DNA of 64,000 nucleotides. Origin: Sepiola atlantica. Lineage: Eukaryota; Mollusca; Cephalopoda; Sepiida; Sepiolidae. The stretch is from contig OY744531.1 of NCBI GenBank assembly GCA_963556195.1, positions 107,900,120 through 107,964,119 of the forward strand, written 5' to 3'. The notes under the pieces are model-generated. The model saw nothing but the letters and a program-made list of their open reading frames with translations, did no database searches and was not told the origin of the DNA. Of the stretch, positions 12,415 through 27,664 are shown one piece after another (position 1 is the first letter of the stretch; each line of letters starts with the position of its first letter). A program made the translations under genes and the position numbers.

Positions 12415-12600
12415 TAAAAAAAATAAAAAAAATAAATAAAATAAAAAAATTTTTTAAATAAATAAATAAATAAAAAATTTTAAAAAAATAATAAATTTAA
12501 AAAATTTAAAAAAAAAAAATTAAAAAAATTTTTTTTTTAAATAAATAAATAAATAAAAAATAAAAAAATAAAAAATAAAAAAATAAAAATTTAAAAAATA
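12415..12600. repeat. A-rich AAATAAAT low-complexity insertion
   Basis: About 185 bp of A/T only, mostly AAATAAAT and poly-A with short poly-T, interrupting the LINE A reading frame. It could be an expanded poly(A) tail of a nested insertion. Confidence 0.8.
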
Positions 12601-12883
12601 CCCTCCATCAGACACCTGCTATGCTCCGAACGCCTTGCTTCCCTGGGTCAGGATTCATTGAAGCTCCGATGTTTAGCAACCAACTTGATAAACACCCACA
12701 AAATTATTAACCATCTCACCAACAACAACGTGAACAATGTTTTTGATCTCCGTGTATCTAACATACGCGGACTATCCAAAGAGTACAATAAGAAAACACA
12801 CGTCGTGTTGCAGAGGCAAGAGAATAGAGCAATATACGAGTGACACACCACTCGAAGAATAAAATAATTTACGACCATGTCAC

Positions 12884-13236
12884 CTTTTTTTTTTTTTAAA
12901 ACATAGTTCACTCCAAACAAGGCAGGCCGCCACTGTAGACGTAAGGGGCTACTGAGAATTAGGGAGTAGGTTTTGGGTGTCATCCGAAGTTGGGAACTGT
13001 GCAGCGAGATGTCTGTTTACATTAGTTTTAAATTTCTGCATGTCAGTACCGTCAGGGGGCAGGGAGGGAGTTCCAGAGGCCAGCAGCACGAGGAAAGAAG
13101 CTATTGGAGTAGAAAGCTCTCCGGCATCTGGGGACCTCCACAGTGAATGGATGGGATTTAGCAAGTTGTCGAGTTGGTCTAGTGAATTTACGTCGAGGGG
13201 GCACCAGAGTAGCCAATTCATCGGAGCATTGGCTCC
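12884..13236 (-). pseudogene. LINE B C-terminal fragment with 3' UTR, copy 1
   Basis: Minus-strand copy of the end of a LINE ORF2. It encodes PLDVNSLDQLDNLLNP and, in a shifted frame, SFLVLLASGTPSLPP and TDMQKFKTNVNRHLAAQ, followed by a 3' UTR (CCTTACGTCTACAGTGGCGG, CCTTGTTTGGAGTGAACTATG) and a poly(A) tract (poly-T at 12884-12896 on the plus strand). It abuts the oppositely oriented copy at 13237, so the two form a long inverted repeat. Confidence 0.9.
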
Positions 13237-13850
13237 CTCTACCGTGCTAGTAAACTCCTCACACCTGACATTATCCTATATCTTTACAAAGCCACCATCC
13301 ACATATGTATAGAGTATTGTTGCCACATCTGGGTTGGGGCATCATCCACTAGTCTCTCCCTCCTTGACAAGGTCCAAAAAAGAATCGCCAACCTAATAGG
13401 TCCCTCACTGTCAACCAAGCTTCAGCCTCTGTCCCATCGCCGCAATGTAGCATCCTTGTGCTTGTTTTACAAATACTTCAATGGATTATGTTCCGATGAA
13501 TTGGCTACTGTGGTGCCCCCTCGACGTAAATTCACTAGACTAACTCGACAATCAGCCAAATCTCATTCATTCACTGTGGAGGTCCCCAGATGTTGGAGAG
13601 CCTTCTACTCAAATAGCTTATTTCCTCGTGCTGCTGGCCTCTGGAACTCTCTCCCTGCCCCCTGTTTCCCCGACAGAACAGACATGCAGAAATTTAAAAC
13701 TAATGTAAACAGACATCTCGCTGCGCAGATCCCAATTTAGGTTGACCCCCCCCCCTACCTTCTCCCCTTTTCTTTTCTCAGTAGCCCCTTACGTCTACAG
13801 TGGCGGCCTGCCTTGTTTGGGGTGAACTATGTTAAAAAAAAATTTTAAAC
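13237..13850 (+). pseudogene. LINE B C-terminal fragment with 3' UTR, copy 2
   Basis: The longest LINE B remnant. The translation starts with LYKATIHICIEYCCHIWVG and LLDKVQKRIANLIGPSLS, the thumb/C-terminal region of non-LTR reverse transcriptases. It then runs open from 13456 to 13740 with LFYKYFNGLCSDELA, VPPRRKFTRLTRQSAKS, LFPRAAGLWNSLPAP and a stop, followed by a 3' UTR ending GGTGAACTATGTTAAAAAA. Truncated on the 5' side, as is usual for LINE insertions. Domain order and the SLF-P-A--LWNSLP motif fit jockey/CR1-like elements. It has no catalytic domain, so it is not autonomous. Confidence 0.92.
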
Positions 13851-14660
13851 TCTGGCCCAACACGAGTTTGATTGTAGAAAAGCTGACATCTCAACCGAAA
13901 CAGTTTTAGACGCATGATAAAAATGTACGGTTCGGGTGTGGTGTTCTAACCATGAATATTATTATGAAAAAAAAAAACACACACATGCACACTAATTTTA
14001 GGTGAAACAAAGGCTCGTATTCCCCAAAGACTTTTATAAAAAAGAAAGGCGTAGTTTTTTAAAATTCATAATTTGTATTCAACTTACGTGTGAAAGTACT
14101 AATCGTTAAAATTACAAGAATATTAAACGTTTGCACACTTGCTGTAGATGCCTCTTTCATTTTTCATATAATCTTTCTTTGCTATGATCGCAAATATATA
14201 TTTAAAAAAGTCTTTTGAAAATAAATCATCAATAAGCAGGAAATCATCCAATTTTCATGAAATTTCCAACACTTATTAATTTATATTGAACCCTAACCCT
14301 AACCCTTACCCCACATGATGCATGGTTTATCTTATCATAAAAGTTAACAAAAAATTTATTCCCCAATATTTATTCTTACATAAGATCAGATATTATACTA
14401 TGTACTAGCAAGACCTGTGCACTGGCGTCGCCCTGCTCCCATCCCTGATAATAGTGTTAAACGAATGCTTGACTATCAATTATTAAAATTTTAAATAATA
14501 GTGAACCATTCAACGTTCGTATTATATTATAACTAAGAAAGAAAACCCTCGTATGTAGAGGCAAAGTTTTCTTTTGGGGAGGAGGTGATGATAATTAACA
14601 TTGAAACATTTTGTATTATTTCATAAATAATAGAGAGCATCATTATAAAGAAGATTTACA
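13851..14660. other. no gene seen; AT-rich spacer
   Basis: A telomeric tract CCCTAACCCTAACCC lies at 14291-14306, and a degraded GGCGTCGCCCTG motif related to that at 9630 lies at 14420. Otherwise there are short AT-rich runs leading into the 83-bp satellite. Confidence 0.5.
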
Positions 14661-17600
14661 ACGACAACATTTAAACACACACATTTCATATTTCATAGCG
14701 AATGAAGAGTATTCTCATGAATTATATTCAAATAATTATTAAAACGACAACATTTAAACACACACATTTCATATTTCATAGCGAATGAAGAGTATTCTCA
14801 TAAATTATATTCAAATAATTATTAAAACGACAACATTTAAACACACACATTTCATATTTCATAGCGAATGAAGAGTATTCTCATGAATTATATTCAAATA
14901 ATTATTAAAACGACAACATTTAAACACACACATTTCATATTTCATAGCGAATGAAGAGTATTCTCATAAATTATATTCAAATAATTATTAAAACTACAAC
15001 ATTTAAACACACACATTTCATATTTCATAGCGAATGAAGAGTATTCTCATAAATTATATTCAAATAATTATTAAAACTACAACATTTAAACACACACATT
15101 TCATATTTCATAGCAAATGAAGAGTATTCTCATAAATTATATTCAAATAATTATTAAAACTACAACATTTAAACACACACATTTCATATTTCATAGCGAA
15201 TGAAGAGTATTGTCATAAATTATATTCAAATAATTATTTAAAACTACAACATTTAAACACACACATTTCATATTTCATAGCGAATGAAGAGTATTCTCAT
15301 AAATTATATTCAAATAATTATTTAAACTACAACATTTAAACACACACATTTCATATTTCATAGCGAATGTAGAGTATTCTCATAAATTATATTCAAATAA
15401 TTATTAAAACTACAACATTTAAACACGCACATTTCATATTTCATAGCGAATGAAGAGTATTGTCATAAATTATATTCAAATAATTATTAAAACTACAACA
15501 TTTAAACACACACATTTCATATTTCATAGCGAATGAAGAGTATTCTCATAAATTATATTCAAATAATTATTAAAACTACAACATTTAAACACACACATTT
15601 CATATTTCATAGCGAATGAAGAGTATTCTCATAAATTATATTCAAATAATTATTAAAACTACAACATTTAAACACACACATTTCATATTTAATAGCGAAT
15701 GAAGAGTATTCTCATAAATTATATTCAAATAATTATTAAAACTACAACATTTCAACACACACATTTCATATTTCATAGCGAATGAAGAGTATTCTCATAA
15801 ATTATATTCAAATAATTATTAAAACTACAACATTTAAACACACACATTTCATATTTCATAGCGAATGAAGAGTATTCTCATAAATTATATTCAAATAATT
15901 ATTTAAAACTACAACATTTAAACACACACATTTCATATTTCATAGCGAATGAAGAGTATTGTCATGAATTATATTCAAATAATTATTTAAAACTACAACA
16001 TTTAAACACACACATTTCATATTTCATAGCGAATGAAGAGTATTCTCATAAATTATATTCAAATAATTATTAAAACTACAACATTTAAACACACACATTT
16101 CATATTTCATAGCGAATGAGAAGTATTCTCATAAATGATATTCAAATAATTATTAAAACTACAACATTTAAACACACACATTTCATATTTCATAGCGAAT
16201 GAAGAGTATTCTCATGAATTATATTCAAATAATTATTAAAACTACAACATTTTTAACACACACATTTCATATTTCATAGCAAATGAAGAGTATTCTCATA
16301 AATTATATTCAAATAATTATTAAAACTACAACATTTAAACACACACATTTCATATTTCATAGCGAATGAAGAGTATTGTCATAAATTATATTCAAATAAT
16401 TATTTAAAACTACAACATTTAAACACACACATTTCATATTTCATAGCGAATGAAGAGTATTCTCATAAATTATATTCAAATAATTATTAAAACTACAACA
16501 TTTAAACACACACATTTCATATTTCATAGCGAATGAAGAGTATTGTCATAAATTATATTCAATAAATTATTAAAACTACAACATTTAAACACACACATTT
16601 CATATTTCATAGCGAATGAAGAGTATTCTCATAAATTATATTCAAATAATTATTAAAACTACAACATTTAAACACACACATTTCATATTTCATAGCGAAT
16701 GAAGAGTATTCTCATAAATTATATTTAAATAATTATTTAAACTATAACATTTAAACACACACATTTGATATTTTATAGCGAATGAAGAGTATTTTCATAA
16801 ATTATATTCAAATAATTATTTAAAACTACAACACATTTAATATTTCATAGCGAATGAAGAGTATTCTCATAAATTATATTCAAATAATTATTTAAACTAC
16901 AACATTTAAACACACACATTTCATATTTCATAGCGAATGAAGAGTATTCTCATAAATTATATTCAAATTATTATTTAAACTACAACATTTAAACACACAT
17001 TTCATATTTTATAGCGAATGAAGAGTATTCTCATGAATTATATTCAAATAATTATTAAAACTACAACATGTAAACACACACATTCTATATTTCATAGCGA
17101 ATGAAGAATATTCTCATAAATTATATTTAAAAATTATTAAAACTACAACATTTAAACACACATATTTCATATTTCATAGCGAATGAAGAGTATTCTCATC
17201 AATTATATTCAAATAATTATTAAAACTACAACATTTCAACACACACATTTCATATTTCATAGCGAATGAAGAGTATTCTCATAAATTATATTCAAATAAT
17301 TATAAAAACTACAACATTTAAACACACACATTTCATATTTCATAGCGAATGAAGAGTATTCTCATAAATTATATTCAAATAATTATTAAAACTACAACAT
17401 TTAAACACACACATTTCATATTTCATGACGAATGAAGAGTATTCTCATAAATAATATTCAAATAATTATTAAAACTACAACATTTAAACACACACATTTC
17501 ATAACGAATGAAGAGTATTCTCATAAATTATATTTAAATAATTATAAAAACTACAACATTTAAACACACACATTTCATAACGAATGAAGAGTGTTCTCAT

Positions 17601-20600
17601 AAATTATATTCAAATAATTATTAAAACTACAACATTTAAACACACACATTTCATAACGAATGAAGAGTATTCTTATAAATTATATTTAAATAATTATAAA
17701 AACTACAACATTTAAACACACACATTTCATAACGAATGAAGAGTATTCTCATAAATTATATTTAAATAATTATAAAAACTACATTTAAACACACACATTT
17801 CATAGCGAATGAAGAGTATTGTCAAAAATTATATTTAAATAATTATTAAAACTACAACATTTAAACACACACATTTCATATTTCATAGCGAATGAAGAGT
17901 ATTCTCATAAATTATATTCAAATAATTATTAAAACTACAACATTAAAACACACACATTTCATATTTCATAGCAAATGAAGTATATTCTCATAAATTATAT
18001 TTAAATAATTATTAAAACTACAACATTTAAACACACACATTTCATATTACATAGCGAATGAAGAGTACTCTCATAAATTATATTCAAATAATTATTAAAA
18101 CTACAACATTTAAACACACACATTTCATATTTCATAACGAATGAAGAGTATTCTCATAAATTATATTCAAATAATTATTAAAACTACAACATTTAAACAC
18201 ACACATTTCATATTACATAGCGAATGAAGAGTACTCTCATAAATTATATTCAAATAATTATTAAAACTACAACATTTCAACACACACATTTCATATTTCA
18301 TAGCGAATGAAGAGTATTCTCATAAATTATATTCAAATAATTATTAAAACTACAACATTTAAACACACACATTTCATATTTCATAGCGAATGAAGAGTAT
18401 TCTCATAAATTATATTCAAATAATTATTTAAAACTACAACATTTAAACACACACATTTCATATTTCATAGCGAATGAAGAGTATTGTCATGAATTATATT
18501 CAAATAATTATTTAAAACTACAACATTTAAACACACACATTTCATATTTCATAGCGAATGAAGAGTATTCTCATAAATTATATTCAAATAATTATTAAAA
18601 CTACAACATTTAAACACACACATTTCATATTTCATAGCGAATGAGAAGTATTCTCATAAATGATATTCAAATAATTATTAAAACTACAACATTTAAACAC
18701 ACACATTTCATATTTCATAGCGAATGAAGAGTATTCTCATGAATTATATTCAAATAATTATTAAAACTACAACATTTTTAACACACACATTTCATATTTC
18801 ATAGCAAATGAAGAGTATTCTCATAAATTATATTCAAATAATTATTAAAACTACAACATTTAAACACACACATTTCATATTTCATAGCGAATGAAGAGTA
18901 TTGTCATAAATTATATTCAAATACTTATTTAAAACTACAACATTTAAACACACACATTTCATATTTCATAGCGAATGAAGAGTATTCTCATAAATTATAT
19001 TCAAATAATTATTAAAACTACAACATTTAAACACACACATTTCATATTTCATAGCGAATGAAGAGTATTGTCATAAATTATATTCAATAAATTATTAAAA
19101 CTACAACATTTAAACACACACATTTCATATTTCATAGCGAATGAAGAGTATTCTCATAAATTATATTCAAATAATTATTAAAACTACAACATTTAAACAC
19201 ACACATTTCATATTTCATAGCGAATGAAGAGTATTCTCATAAATTATATTTAAATAATTATTTAAACTACAACATTTAAACACACACATTTCATATTTTA
19301 TAGCGAATGAAGAGTATTTTCATAAATTATATTCAAATAATTATTTAAAACTACAACACATTTAATATTTCATAGCGAATGAAGAGTATTCTCATAAATT
19401 ATATTCAAATAATTATTTAAACTACAACATTTAAACACACACATTTCATATTTCATAGCGAATGAAGAGTATTCTCATAAATTATATTCAAATAATTATT
19501 TAAACTACAACATTTAAACACACATTTCATATTTTATAGCGAATGAAGAGTATTCTCATGAATTATATTCAAATAATTATTAAAACTACAACATGTAAAC
19601 ACACACATTCTATATTTCATAGCGAATGAAGAATATTCTCATAAATTATATTTAAAAATTATTAAAACTACAACATTTAAACACACATATTTCATATTTC
19701 ATAGCGAATGAAGAGTATTCTCATCAATTATATTCAAATAATTATTAAAACTACAACATTTCAACACACACATTTCATATTTCATAGCGAATGAAGAGTA
19801 TTCTCATAAATTATATTCAAATAATTATAAAAACTACAACATTTAAACACACACATTTCATATTTCATAGCGAATGAAGAGTATTCTCATAAATTATATT
19901 CAAATAATTATTAAAACTACAACATTTAAACACACACATTTCATATTTCATAACGAATGAAGAGTATTCTCATAAATAATATTCAAATAATTATTAAAAC
20001 TACAACATTTAAACACACACATTTCATAACGAATGAAGAGTATTCTCATAAATTATATTTAAATAATTATAAAAACTACAACATTTAAACACACACATTT
20101 CATAACGAATGAAGAGTGTTCTCATAAATTATATTCAAATAATTATTAAAACTACAACATTTAAACACACACATTTCATAACGAATGAAGAGTATTCTTA
20201 TAAATTATATTTAAATAATTATAAAAACTACAACATTTAAACACACACATTTCATAACGAATGAAGAGTATTCTCATAAATTATATTTAAATAATTATAA
20301 AAACTACATTTAAACACACACATTTCATAGCGAATGAAGAGTATTGTCAAAAATTATATTTAAATAATTATTAAAACTACAACATTTAAACACACACATT
20401 TCATATTTCATAGCGAATGAAGAGTATTCTCATAAATTATATTCAAATAATTATTAAAACTACAACATTAAAACACACACATTTCATATTTCATAGCAAA
20501 TGAAGTATATTCTCATAAATTATATTTAAATAATTATTAAAACTACAACATTTAAACACACACATTTCATATTACATAGCGAATGAAGAGTACTCTCATA

Positions 20601-23600
20601 AATTATATTCAAATAATTATTAAAACTACAACATTTAAACACACACATTTCATATTTCATAACGAATGAAGAGTATTCTCATAAATTATATTCAAATAAT
20701 TATTAAAACTACAACATTTAAACACACACATTTCATATTACATAGCGAATGAAGAGTACTCTCATAAATTATATTCAAATAATTATTAAAACTACAACAT
20801 TTCAACACACACATTTCATATTTCATAGCGAATGAAGAGTATTCTCATAAATTATATTCAAATAATTATTAAAACTACAACATTTAAACACACACATTTC
20901 ATATTTCATAGCGAATGAAGAGTATTCTCATGAATTATATTCAAATAATTATTAAAACTACAACATTTTTAACACACACATTTCATATTTCATAGCAAAT
21001 GAAGAGTATTCTCATAAATTATATTCAAATAATTATTAAAACTACAACATTTAAACACACACATTTCATATTTCATAGCGAATGAAGAGTATTGTCATAA
21101 ATTATATTCAAATAATTATTTAAAACTACAACATTTAAACACACATTTCATATTTCATAGCGAATGAAGAGTATTCTCATAAATTATATTCAAATAATTA
21201 TTAAAACTACAACATTTAAACACACACATTTCATATTTCATAGCGAATGAAGAGTATTGTCATAAATTATATTCAATAAATTATTAAAACTACAACATTT
21301 AAACACACACATTTCATATTTCATAGCGAATGAAGAGTATTCTCATAAATTATATTCAAATAATTATTAAAACTACAACATTTAAACACACACATTTCAT
21401 ATTTCATAGCGAATGAAGAGTATTCTCATAAATTATATTTAAATAATTATTTAAACTACAACATTTAAACACACACATTTCATATTTTATAGCGAATGAA
21501 GAGTATTTTCATAAATTATATTCAAATAATTATTTAAAACTACAACACATTTAATATTTCATAGCGAATGAAGAGTATTCTCATAAATTATATTCAAATA
21601 ATTATTTAAACTACAACATTTAAACACACACATTTCATATTTCATAGCGAATGAAGAGTATTCTCATAAATTATATTCAAATAATTATTTAAACTACAAC
21701 ATTTAAACACACATTTCATATTTTATAGCGAATGAAGAGTATTCTCATGAATTATATTCAAATAATTATTAAAACTACAACATGTAAACACACACATTCT
21801 ATATTTCATAGCGAATGAAGAATATTCTCATAAATTATATTTAAAAATTATTAAAACTACAACATTTAAACACACATATTTCATATTTCATAGCGAATGA
21901 AGAGTATTCTCATCAATTATATTCAAATAATTATTAAAACTACAACATTTCAACACACACATTTCATATTTCATAGCGAATGAAGAGTATTCTCATAAAT
22001 TATATTCAAATAATTATAAAAACTACAACATTTAAACACACACATTTCATATTTCATAGCGAATGAAGAGTATTCTCATAAATTATATTCAAATAATTAT
22101 TAAAACTACAACATTTAAACACACACATTTCATATTTCATAACGAATGAAGAGTATTCTCATAAATAATATTCAAATAATTATTAAAACTACAACATTTA
22201 AACACACACATTTCATAACGAATGAAGAGTATTCTCATAAATTATATTTAAATAATTATAAAAACTACAACATTTAAACACACACATTTCATAACGAATG
22301 AAGAGTGTTCTCATAAATTATATTCAAATAATTATTAAAACTACAACATTTAAACACACACATTTCATAACGAATGAAGAGTATTCTTATAAATTATATT
22401 TAAATAATTATAAAAACTACAACATTTAAACACACACATTTCATAACGAATGAAGAGTATTCTCATAAATTATATTTAAATAATTATAAAAACTACATTT
22501 AAACACACACATTTCATAGCGAATGAAGAGTATTGTCAAAAATTATATTTAAATAATTATTAAAACTACAACATTTAAACACACACATTTCATATTTCAT
22601 AGCGAATGAAGAGTATTCTCATAAATTATATTCAAATAATTATTAAAACTACAACATTAAAACACACACATTTCATATTTCATAGCAAATGAAGTATATT
22701 CTCATAAATTATATTTAAATAATTATTAAAACTACAACATTTAAACACACACATTTCATATTACATAGCGAATGAAGAGTACTCTCATAAATTATATTCA
22801 AATAATTATTAAAACTACAACATTTAAACACACACATTTCATATTTCATAACGAATGAAGAGTATTCTCATAAATTATATTCAAATAATTATTAAAACTA
22901 CAACATTTAAACACACACATTTCATATTACATAGCGAATGAAGAGTACTCTCATAAATTATATTCAAATAATTATTAAAACTACAACATTTCAACACACA
23001 CATTTCATATTTCATAGCGAATGAAGAGTATTCTCATAAATTATATTCAAATAATTATTAAAACTACAACATTTAAACACACACATTTCATATTTCATAG
23101 CGAATGAAGAGTATTCTCATGAATTATATTCAAATAATTATTAAAACTACAACATTTTTAACACACACATTTCATATTTCATAGCAAATGAAGAGTATTC
23201 TCATAAATTATATTCAAATAATTATTAAAACTACAACATTTAAACACACACATTTCATATTTCATAGCGAATGAAGAGTATTGTCATAAATTATATTCAA
23301 ATAATTATTTAAAACTACAACATTTAAACACACATTTCATATTTCATAGCGAATGAAGAGTATTCTCATAAATTATATTCAAATAATTATTAAAACTACA
23401 ACATTTAAACACACACATTTCATATTTCATAGCGAATGAAGAGTATTGTCATAAATTATATTCAATAAATTATTAAAACTACAACATTTAAACACACACA
23501 TTTCATATTTCATAGCGAATGAAGAGTATTCTCATAAATTATATTCAAATAATTATTAAAACTACAACATTTAAACACACACATTTCATATTTCATAGCG

Positions 23601-26600
23601 AATGAAGAGTATTCTCATAAATTATATTTAAATAATTATTTAAACTACAACATTTAAACACACACATTTCATATTTTATAGCGAATGAAGAGTATTTTCA
23701 TAAATTATATTCAAATAATTATTTAAAACTACAACACATTTAATATTTCATAGCGAATGAAGAGTATTCTCATAAATTATATTCAAATAATTATTTAAAC
23801 TACAACATTTAAACACACACATTTCATATTTCATAGCGAATGAAGAGTATTCTCATAAATTATATTCAAATTATTATTTAAACTACAACATTTAAACACA
23901 CATTTCATATTTTATAGCGAATGAAGAGTATTCTCATGAATTATATTCAAATAATTATTAAAACTACAACATGTAAACACACACATTCTATATTTCATAG
24001 CGAATGAAGAATATTCTCATAAATTATATTTAAAAATTATTTAAACTACAACATTTAAACACACATATTTCATATTTCATAGCGAATGAAGAGTATTCTC
24101 ATCAATTATATTCAAATAATTATTAAAACTACAACATTTCAACACACACATTTCATATTTCATAGCGAATGAAGAGTATTCTCATAAATTATATTCAAAT
24201 AATTATAAAAACTACAACATTTAAACACACACATTTCATATTTCATAGCGAATGAAGAGTATTCTCATAAATTATATTCAAATAATTATTAAAACTACAA
24301 CATTTAAACACACACATTTCATATTTCATAACGAATGAAGAGTATTCTCATAAATAATATTCAAATAATTATTAAAACTACAACATTTAAACACACACAT
24401 TTCATAACGAATGAAGAGTATTCTCATAAATTATATTTAAATAATTATAAAAACTACAACATTTAAACACACACATTTCATAACGAATGAAGAGTGTTCT
24501 CATAAATTATATTCAAATAATTATTAAAACTACAACATTTAAACACACACATTTCATAACGAATGAAGAGTATTCTTATAAATTATATTTAAATAATTAT
24601 AAAAACTACAACATTTAAACACACACATTTCATAACGAATGAAGAGTATTCTCATAAATTATATTTAAATAATTATAAAAACTACATTTAAACACACACA
24701 TTTCATAGCGAATGAAGAGTATTGTCAAAAATTATATTTAAATAATTATTAAAACTACAACATTTAAACACACACATTTCATATTTCATAGCGAATGAAG
24801 AGTATTCTCATAAATTATATTCAAATAATTATTAAAACTACAACATTAAAACACACACATTTCATATTTCATAGCAAATGAAGTATATTCTCATAAATTA
24901 TATTTAAATAATTATTAAAACTACAACATTTAAACACACACATTTCATATTACATAGCGAATGAAGAGTACTCTCATAAATTATATTCAAATAATTATTA
25001 AAACTACAACATTTAAACACACACATTTCATATTTCATAACGAATGAAGAGTATTCTCATAAATTATATTCATATAATTATTAAAACTACAACATTTAAA
25101 CACACACATTTCATAACGAATGAAGAGTATTCTCATAAATTATTTTTAAATAATTATTAAAACTACAACATTTAAACACACACATTTCATAACGAATGAA
25201 GTGTAGTCTCATAAATTATATTTAAATAATTATAAAAACTACAACATTTAAACACACACATTTCATAACGAATGGAGAGTATTCTCATAAATTATATTCA
25301 AATAATTATTAAAACTACAACATTTAAACACACACATTTCATAACGAATTAAGAGTATTCTCATAAATTATATTCAAATAATTATAAAAACTACAACATT
25401 TAAACACACACATTTCATAACGAATGAAGAGTGTTCTCATAAATTATATTCAAATAATTATTAAAACTACAACATTTAAACACACACATTTCATAACGAA
25501 TGAAGAGTATTCTCATAAATTATATTTAAATAATTATAAAAACTACAACATTTAAACACACACATTTCATAACGAATGAAGTGTAGTCTCATAAATTATA
25601 TTTAAATAATTATAAAAACTACAACATTTAAACACACACATTTCATAACGAATGAAGAGTATTCTCATAAATTATATTTAAATAATTATAAAAACTACAT
25701 TTAAACACACACATTTCATAGCGAATGAAGAGTATTGTCAAAAATTATATTTAAATAATTATTAAAACTACAACATTTAAACACACACATTTCATATTTC
25801 ATAGCGAATGAAGAGTATTCTCATAAATTATATTCAAATAATTATTAAAACTACAACATTAAAACACACACATTTCATATTTCATAGCAAATGAAGTATA
25901 TTCTCATAAATTATATTTAAATAATTATTAAAACTACAACATTTAAACACACACATTTCATATTACATAGCGAATGAAGAGTACTCTCATAAATTATATT
26001 CAAATAATTATTAAAACTACAACATTTAAACACACACATTTCATATTTCATAACGAATGAAGAGTATTCTCATAAATTATATTCATATAATTATTAAAAC
26101 TACAACATTTAAACACACACATTTCATAACGAATGAAGAGTATTCTCATAAATTATTTTTAAATAATTATTAAAACTACAACATTTAAACACACACATTT
26201 CATAACGAATGAAGTGTAGTCTCATAAATTATATTTAAATAATTATAAAAACTACAACATTTAAACACACACATTTCATAACGAATGGAGAGTATTCTCA
26301 TAAATTATATTCAAATAATTATTAAAACTACAACATTTAAACACACACATTTCATAACGAATGAAGAGTATTCTCATAAATTATATTCAAATAATTATAA
26401 AAACTACAACATTTAAACACACACATTTCATAACGAATGAAGAGTGTTCTCATAAATTATATTCAAATAATTATTAAAACTACAACATTTAAACACACAC
26501 ATTTCATAACGAATGAAGAGTATTCTCATAAATTATATTTAAATAATTATTAAAACTACAACATTTAAACACACACATTTCATAACGAATGAAGTGTAGT

Positions 26601-26868
26601 CTCATAAATTATATTTAAATAATTATAAAAACTACAACATTTAAACACACACATTTCATAACGAATGGAGAGTATTCTCATAAATTATATTCAAATAATT
26701 ATAAAAACTACAACATTTAAACACACACATTTCATAACGAATGAAGAGTATTCTTATAAATTATATTTAAATAATTATAAAAATTACAACATTTAAACAC
26801 ACACATTTCATATTTCATAACGAATGAAGATTATTCTCATAAATTATATTTAAATAATTAGTAAAACT
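14661..26868. repeat. 83-bp satellite array with nested higher-order repeats
   Basis: About 12.2 kb, roughly 147 copies of an 83-bp monomer with key motifs ACAACATTTAAACACACACA, TAGCGAATGAAGAGTATTC and ATTCAAATAATTATT. Diagnostic variant monomers recur in order. The deletion variant with CTACAACACATTTAATA lies near 16824, 19349, 21538 and 23727, and the short variant with AAACTACATTTAAAC lies near 17781, 20306, 22495, 24684 and 25697. Spacings are 2525, 2189, 2189 and 1013 bp. Copies near the right end lack the TATTTCA segment (shorter monomers). Neither strand has sustained coding capacity. Confidence 0.98.
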
Positions 26869-27664
26869 GTAAAAAATGATGGACATTATATCGTTTTTAT
26901 TAATGGAAATAAAATGTATCAATATTGTGAAATGTCACGATTTCTGTAGTCAGCTACATTTGCGTTGTTGTCTGTCAAATCAATCCATATTGAAAAAAAA
27001 AGAAATGTTATTCATTGTTTTATTTATTGCTAAGTCGGTGTAGTAATGTATGTCGCATACAGTGTAAGATGAAAAAGTAACACTAATTAGATTCATGGTG
27101 TACTTCTGTTGCAGCGTTCCGGGTCGAAGGAAGAGGATTACTCACTTTAGTCAGTACTTGTTATTAACAAATTCCAATTTACTGTAAGTGAATTATGAGT
27201 CGGAGTTGTCTGCCCTTTTTCTTTTCTTTGTTGTTGTTATTTAGTAGTAAAAAAAATAAATGCACGTCTCGCGTGGAAGCTTACGAAAATTTGTTTGCCT
27301 TATTAACTGGAATTCGTCCTGCTATGAAGAATATCAGAATGTTGCCGAGAACAAAATGTACGTCTCGCATTCGTGTGAAGTTGGTTTTATATCGATAATA
27401 ATTGTTCACAATTTGTCAACGAAATTTCTGAAAACACGCATCAAGAATCAGACTAAAGTGCATAGAAGTAGAATTTGATGTGCAGTTTTTGTTTACGGAA
27501 CTATAATGGTCAATGAAATGGGGGAGGAGGGACTGACTTTACTTTATATATAAGATATATTGTTTGATATTATACTAGTTGTCTCTACTCGACGTTGCTT
27601 GAAGGTGAGGAGGTGAGGATTGATGGATGAAGCCAGGAATGCTGAGTGAGAGGAGTGTTGATTG
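26869..27664. other. spacer with an interspersed repeat
   Basis: No gene is supported. The segment 27177-27415 (AAGTGAATTATGAGTC, CGTCTCGCGTGGAAGCTTAC, GTTTTATATCGATAATAATT) recurs in the same orientation at 39136-39377. It is therefore a copy of a dispersed element of at least 240 bp. Its short open frames differ between copies and do not look coding. Confidence 0.65.

Larger units (their letters stand above)
11600..12842 (+). pseudogene. non-LTR retrotransposon (LINE A) reverse transcriptase remnant
   Basis: Fragments of one reverse transcriptase lie in order on the plus strand. At 11645 the translation MSSGVPQGSVLGP is the conserved SGVPQGS-LGP motif. At 11701-11770 INDIHANLKNATLLKYVEGI corresponds to the palm segment, where families carry a catalytic YADD; here it reads YVEG, so the catalytic aspartates are lost. 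At 12160-12290 DLRWTKHISKIVKKAESVL and FVSRSPAIYLKLCTA are the C-terminal part, and 12620-12842 continues with CLATNLINTHKIINHLTN, FDLRVSNIRGL and a stop. Between these are an insertion (about 11775-12140, containing a LINE 3'-end motif at 11970-12003 and a telomeric tract) and an A-rich stretch at 12415-12600. A jockey/CR1-type element is likely. It is dead. Confidence 0.85.

Noticed and set aside
1..26868. Regularly spaced repeats considered as a CRISPR array
   Set aside because: Units are contiguous with no unique spacers, and the genome is eukaryotic.
27177..27478. Two overlapping small proteins (67 and 72 residues)
   Set aside because: The homologous copy at 39136 has frame-breaking indels, so this is a non-coding dispersed repeat.
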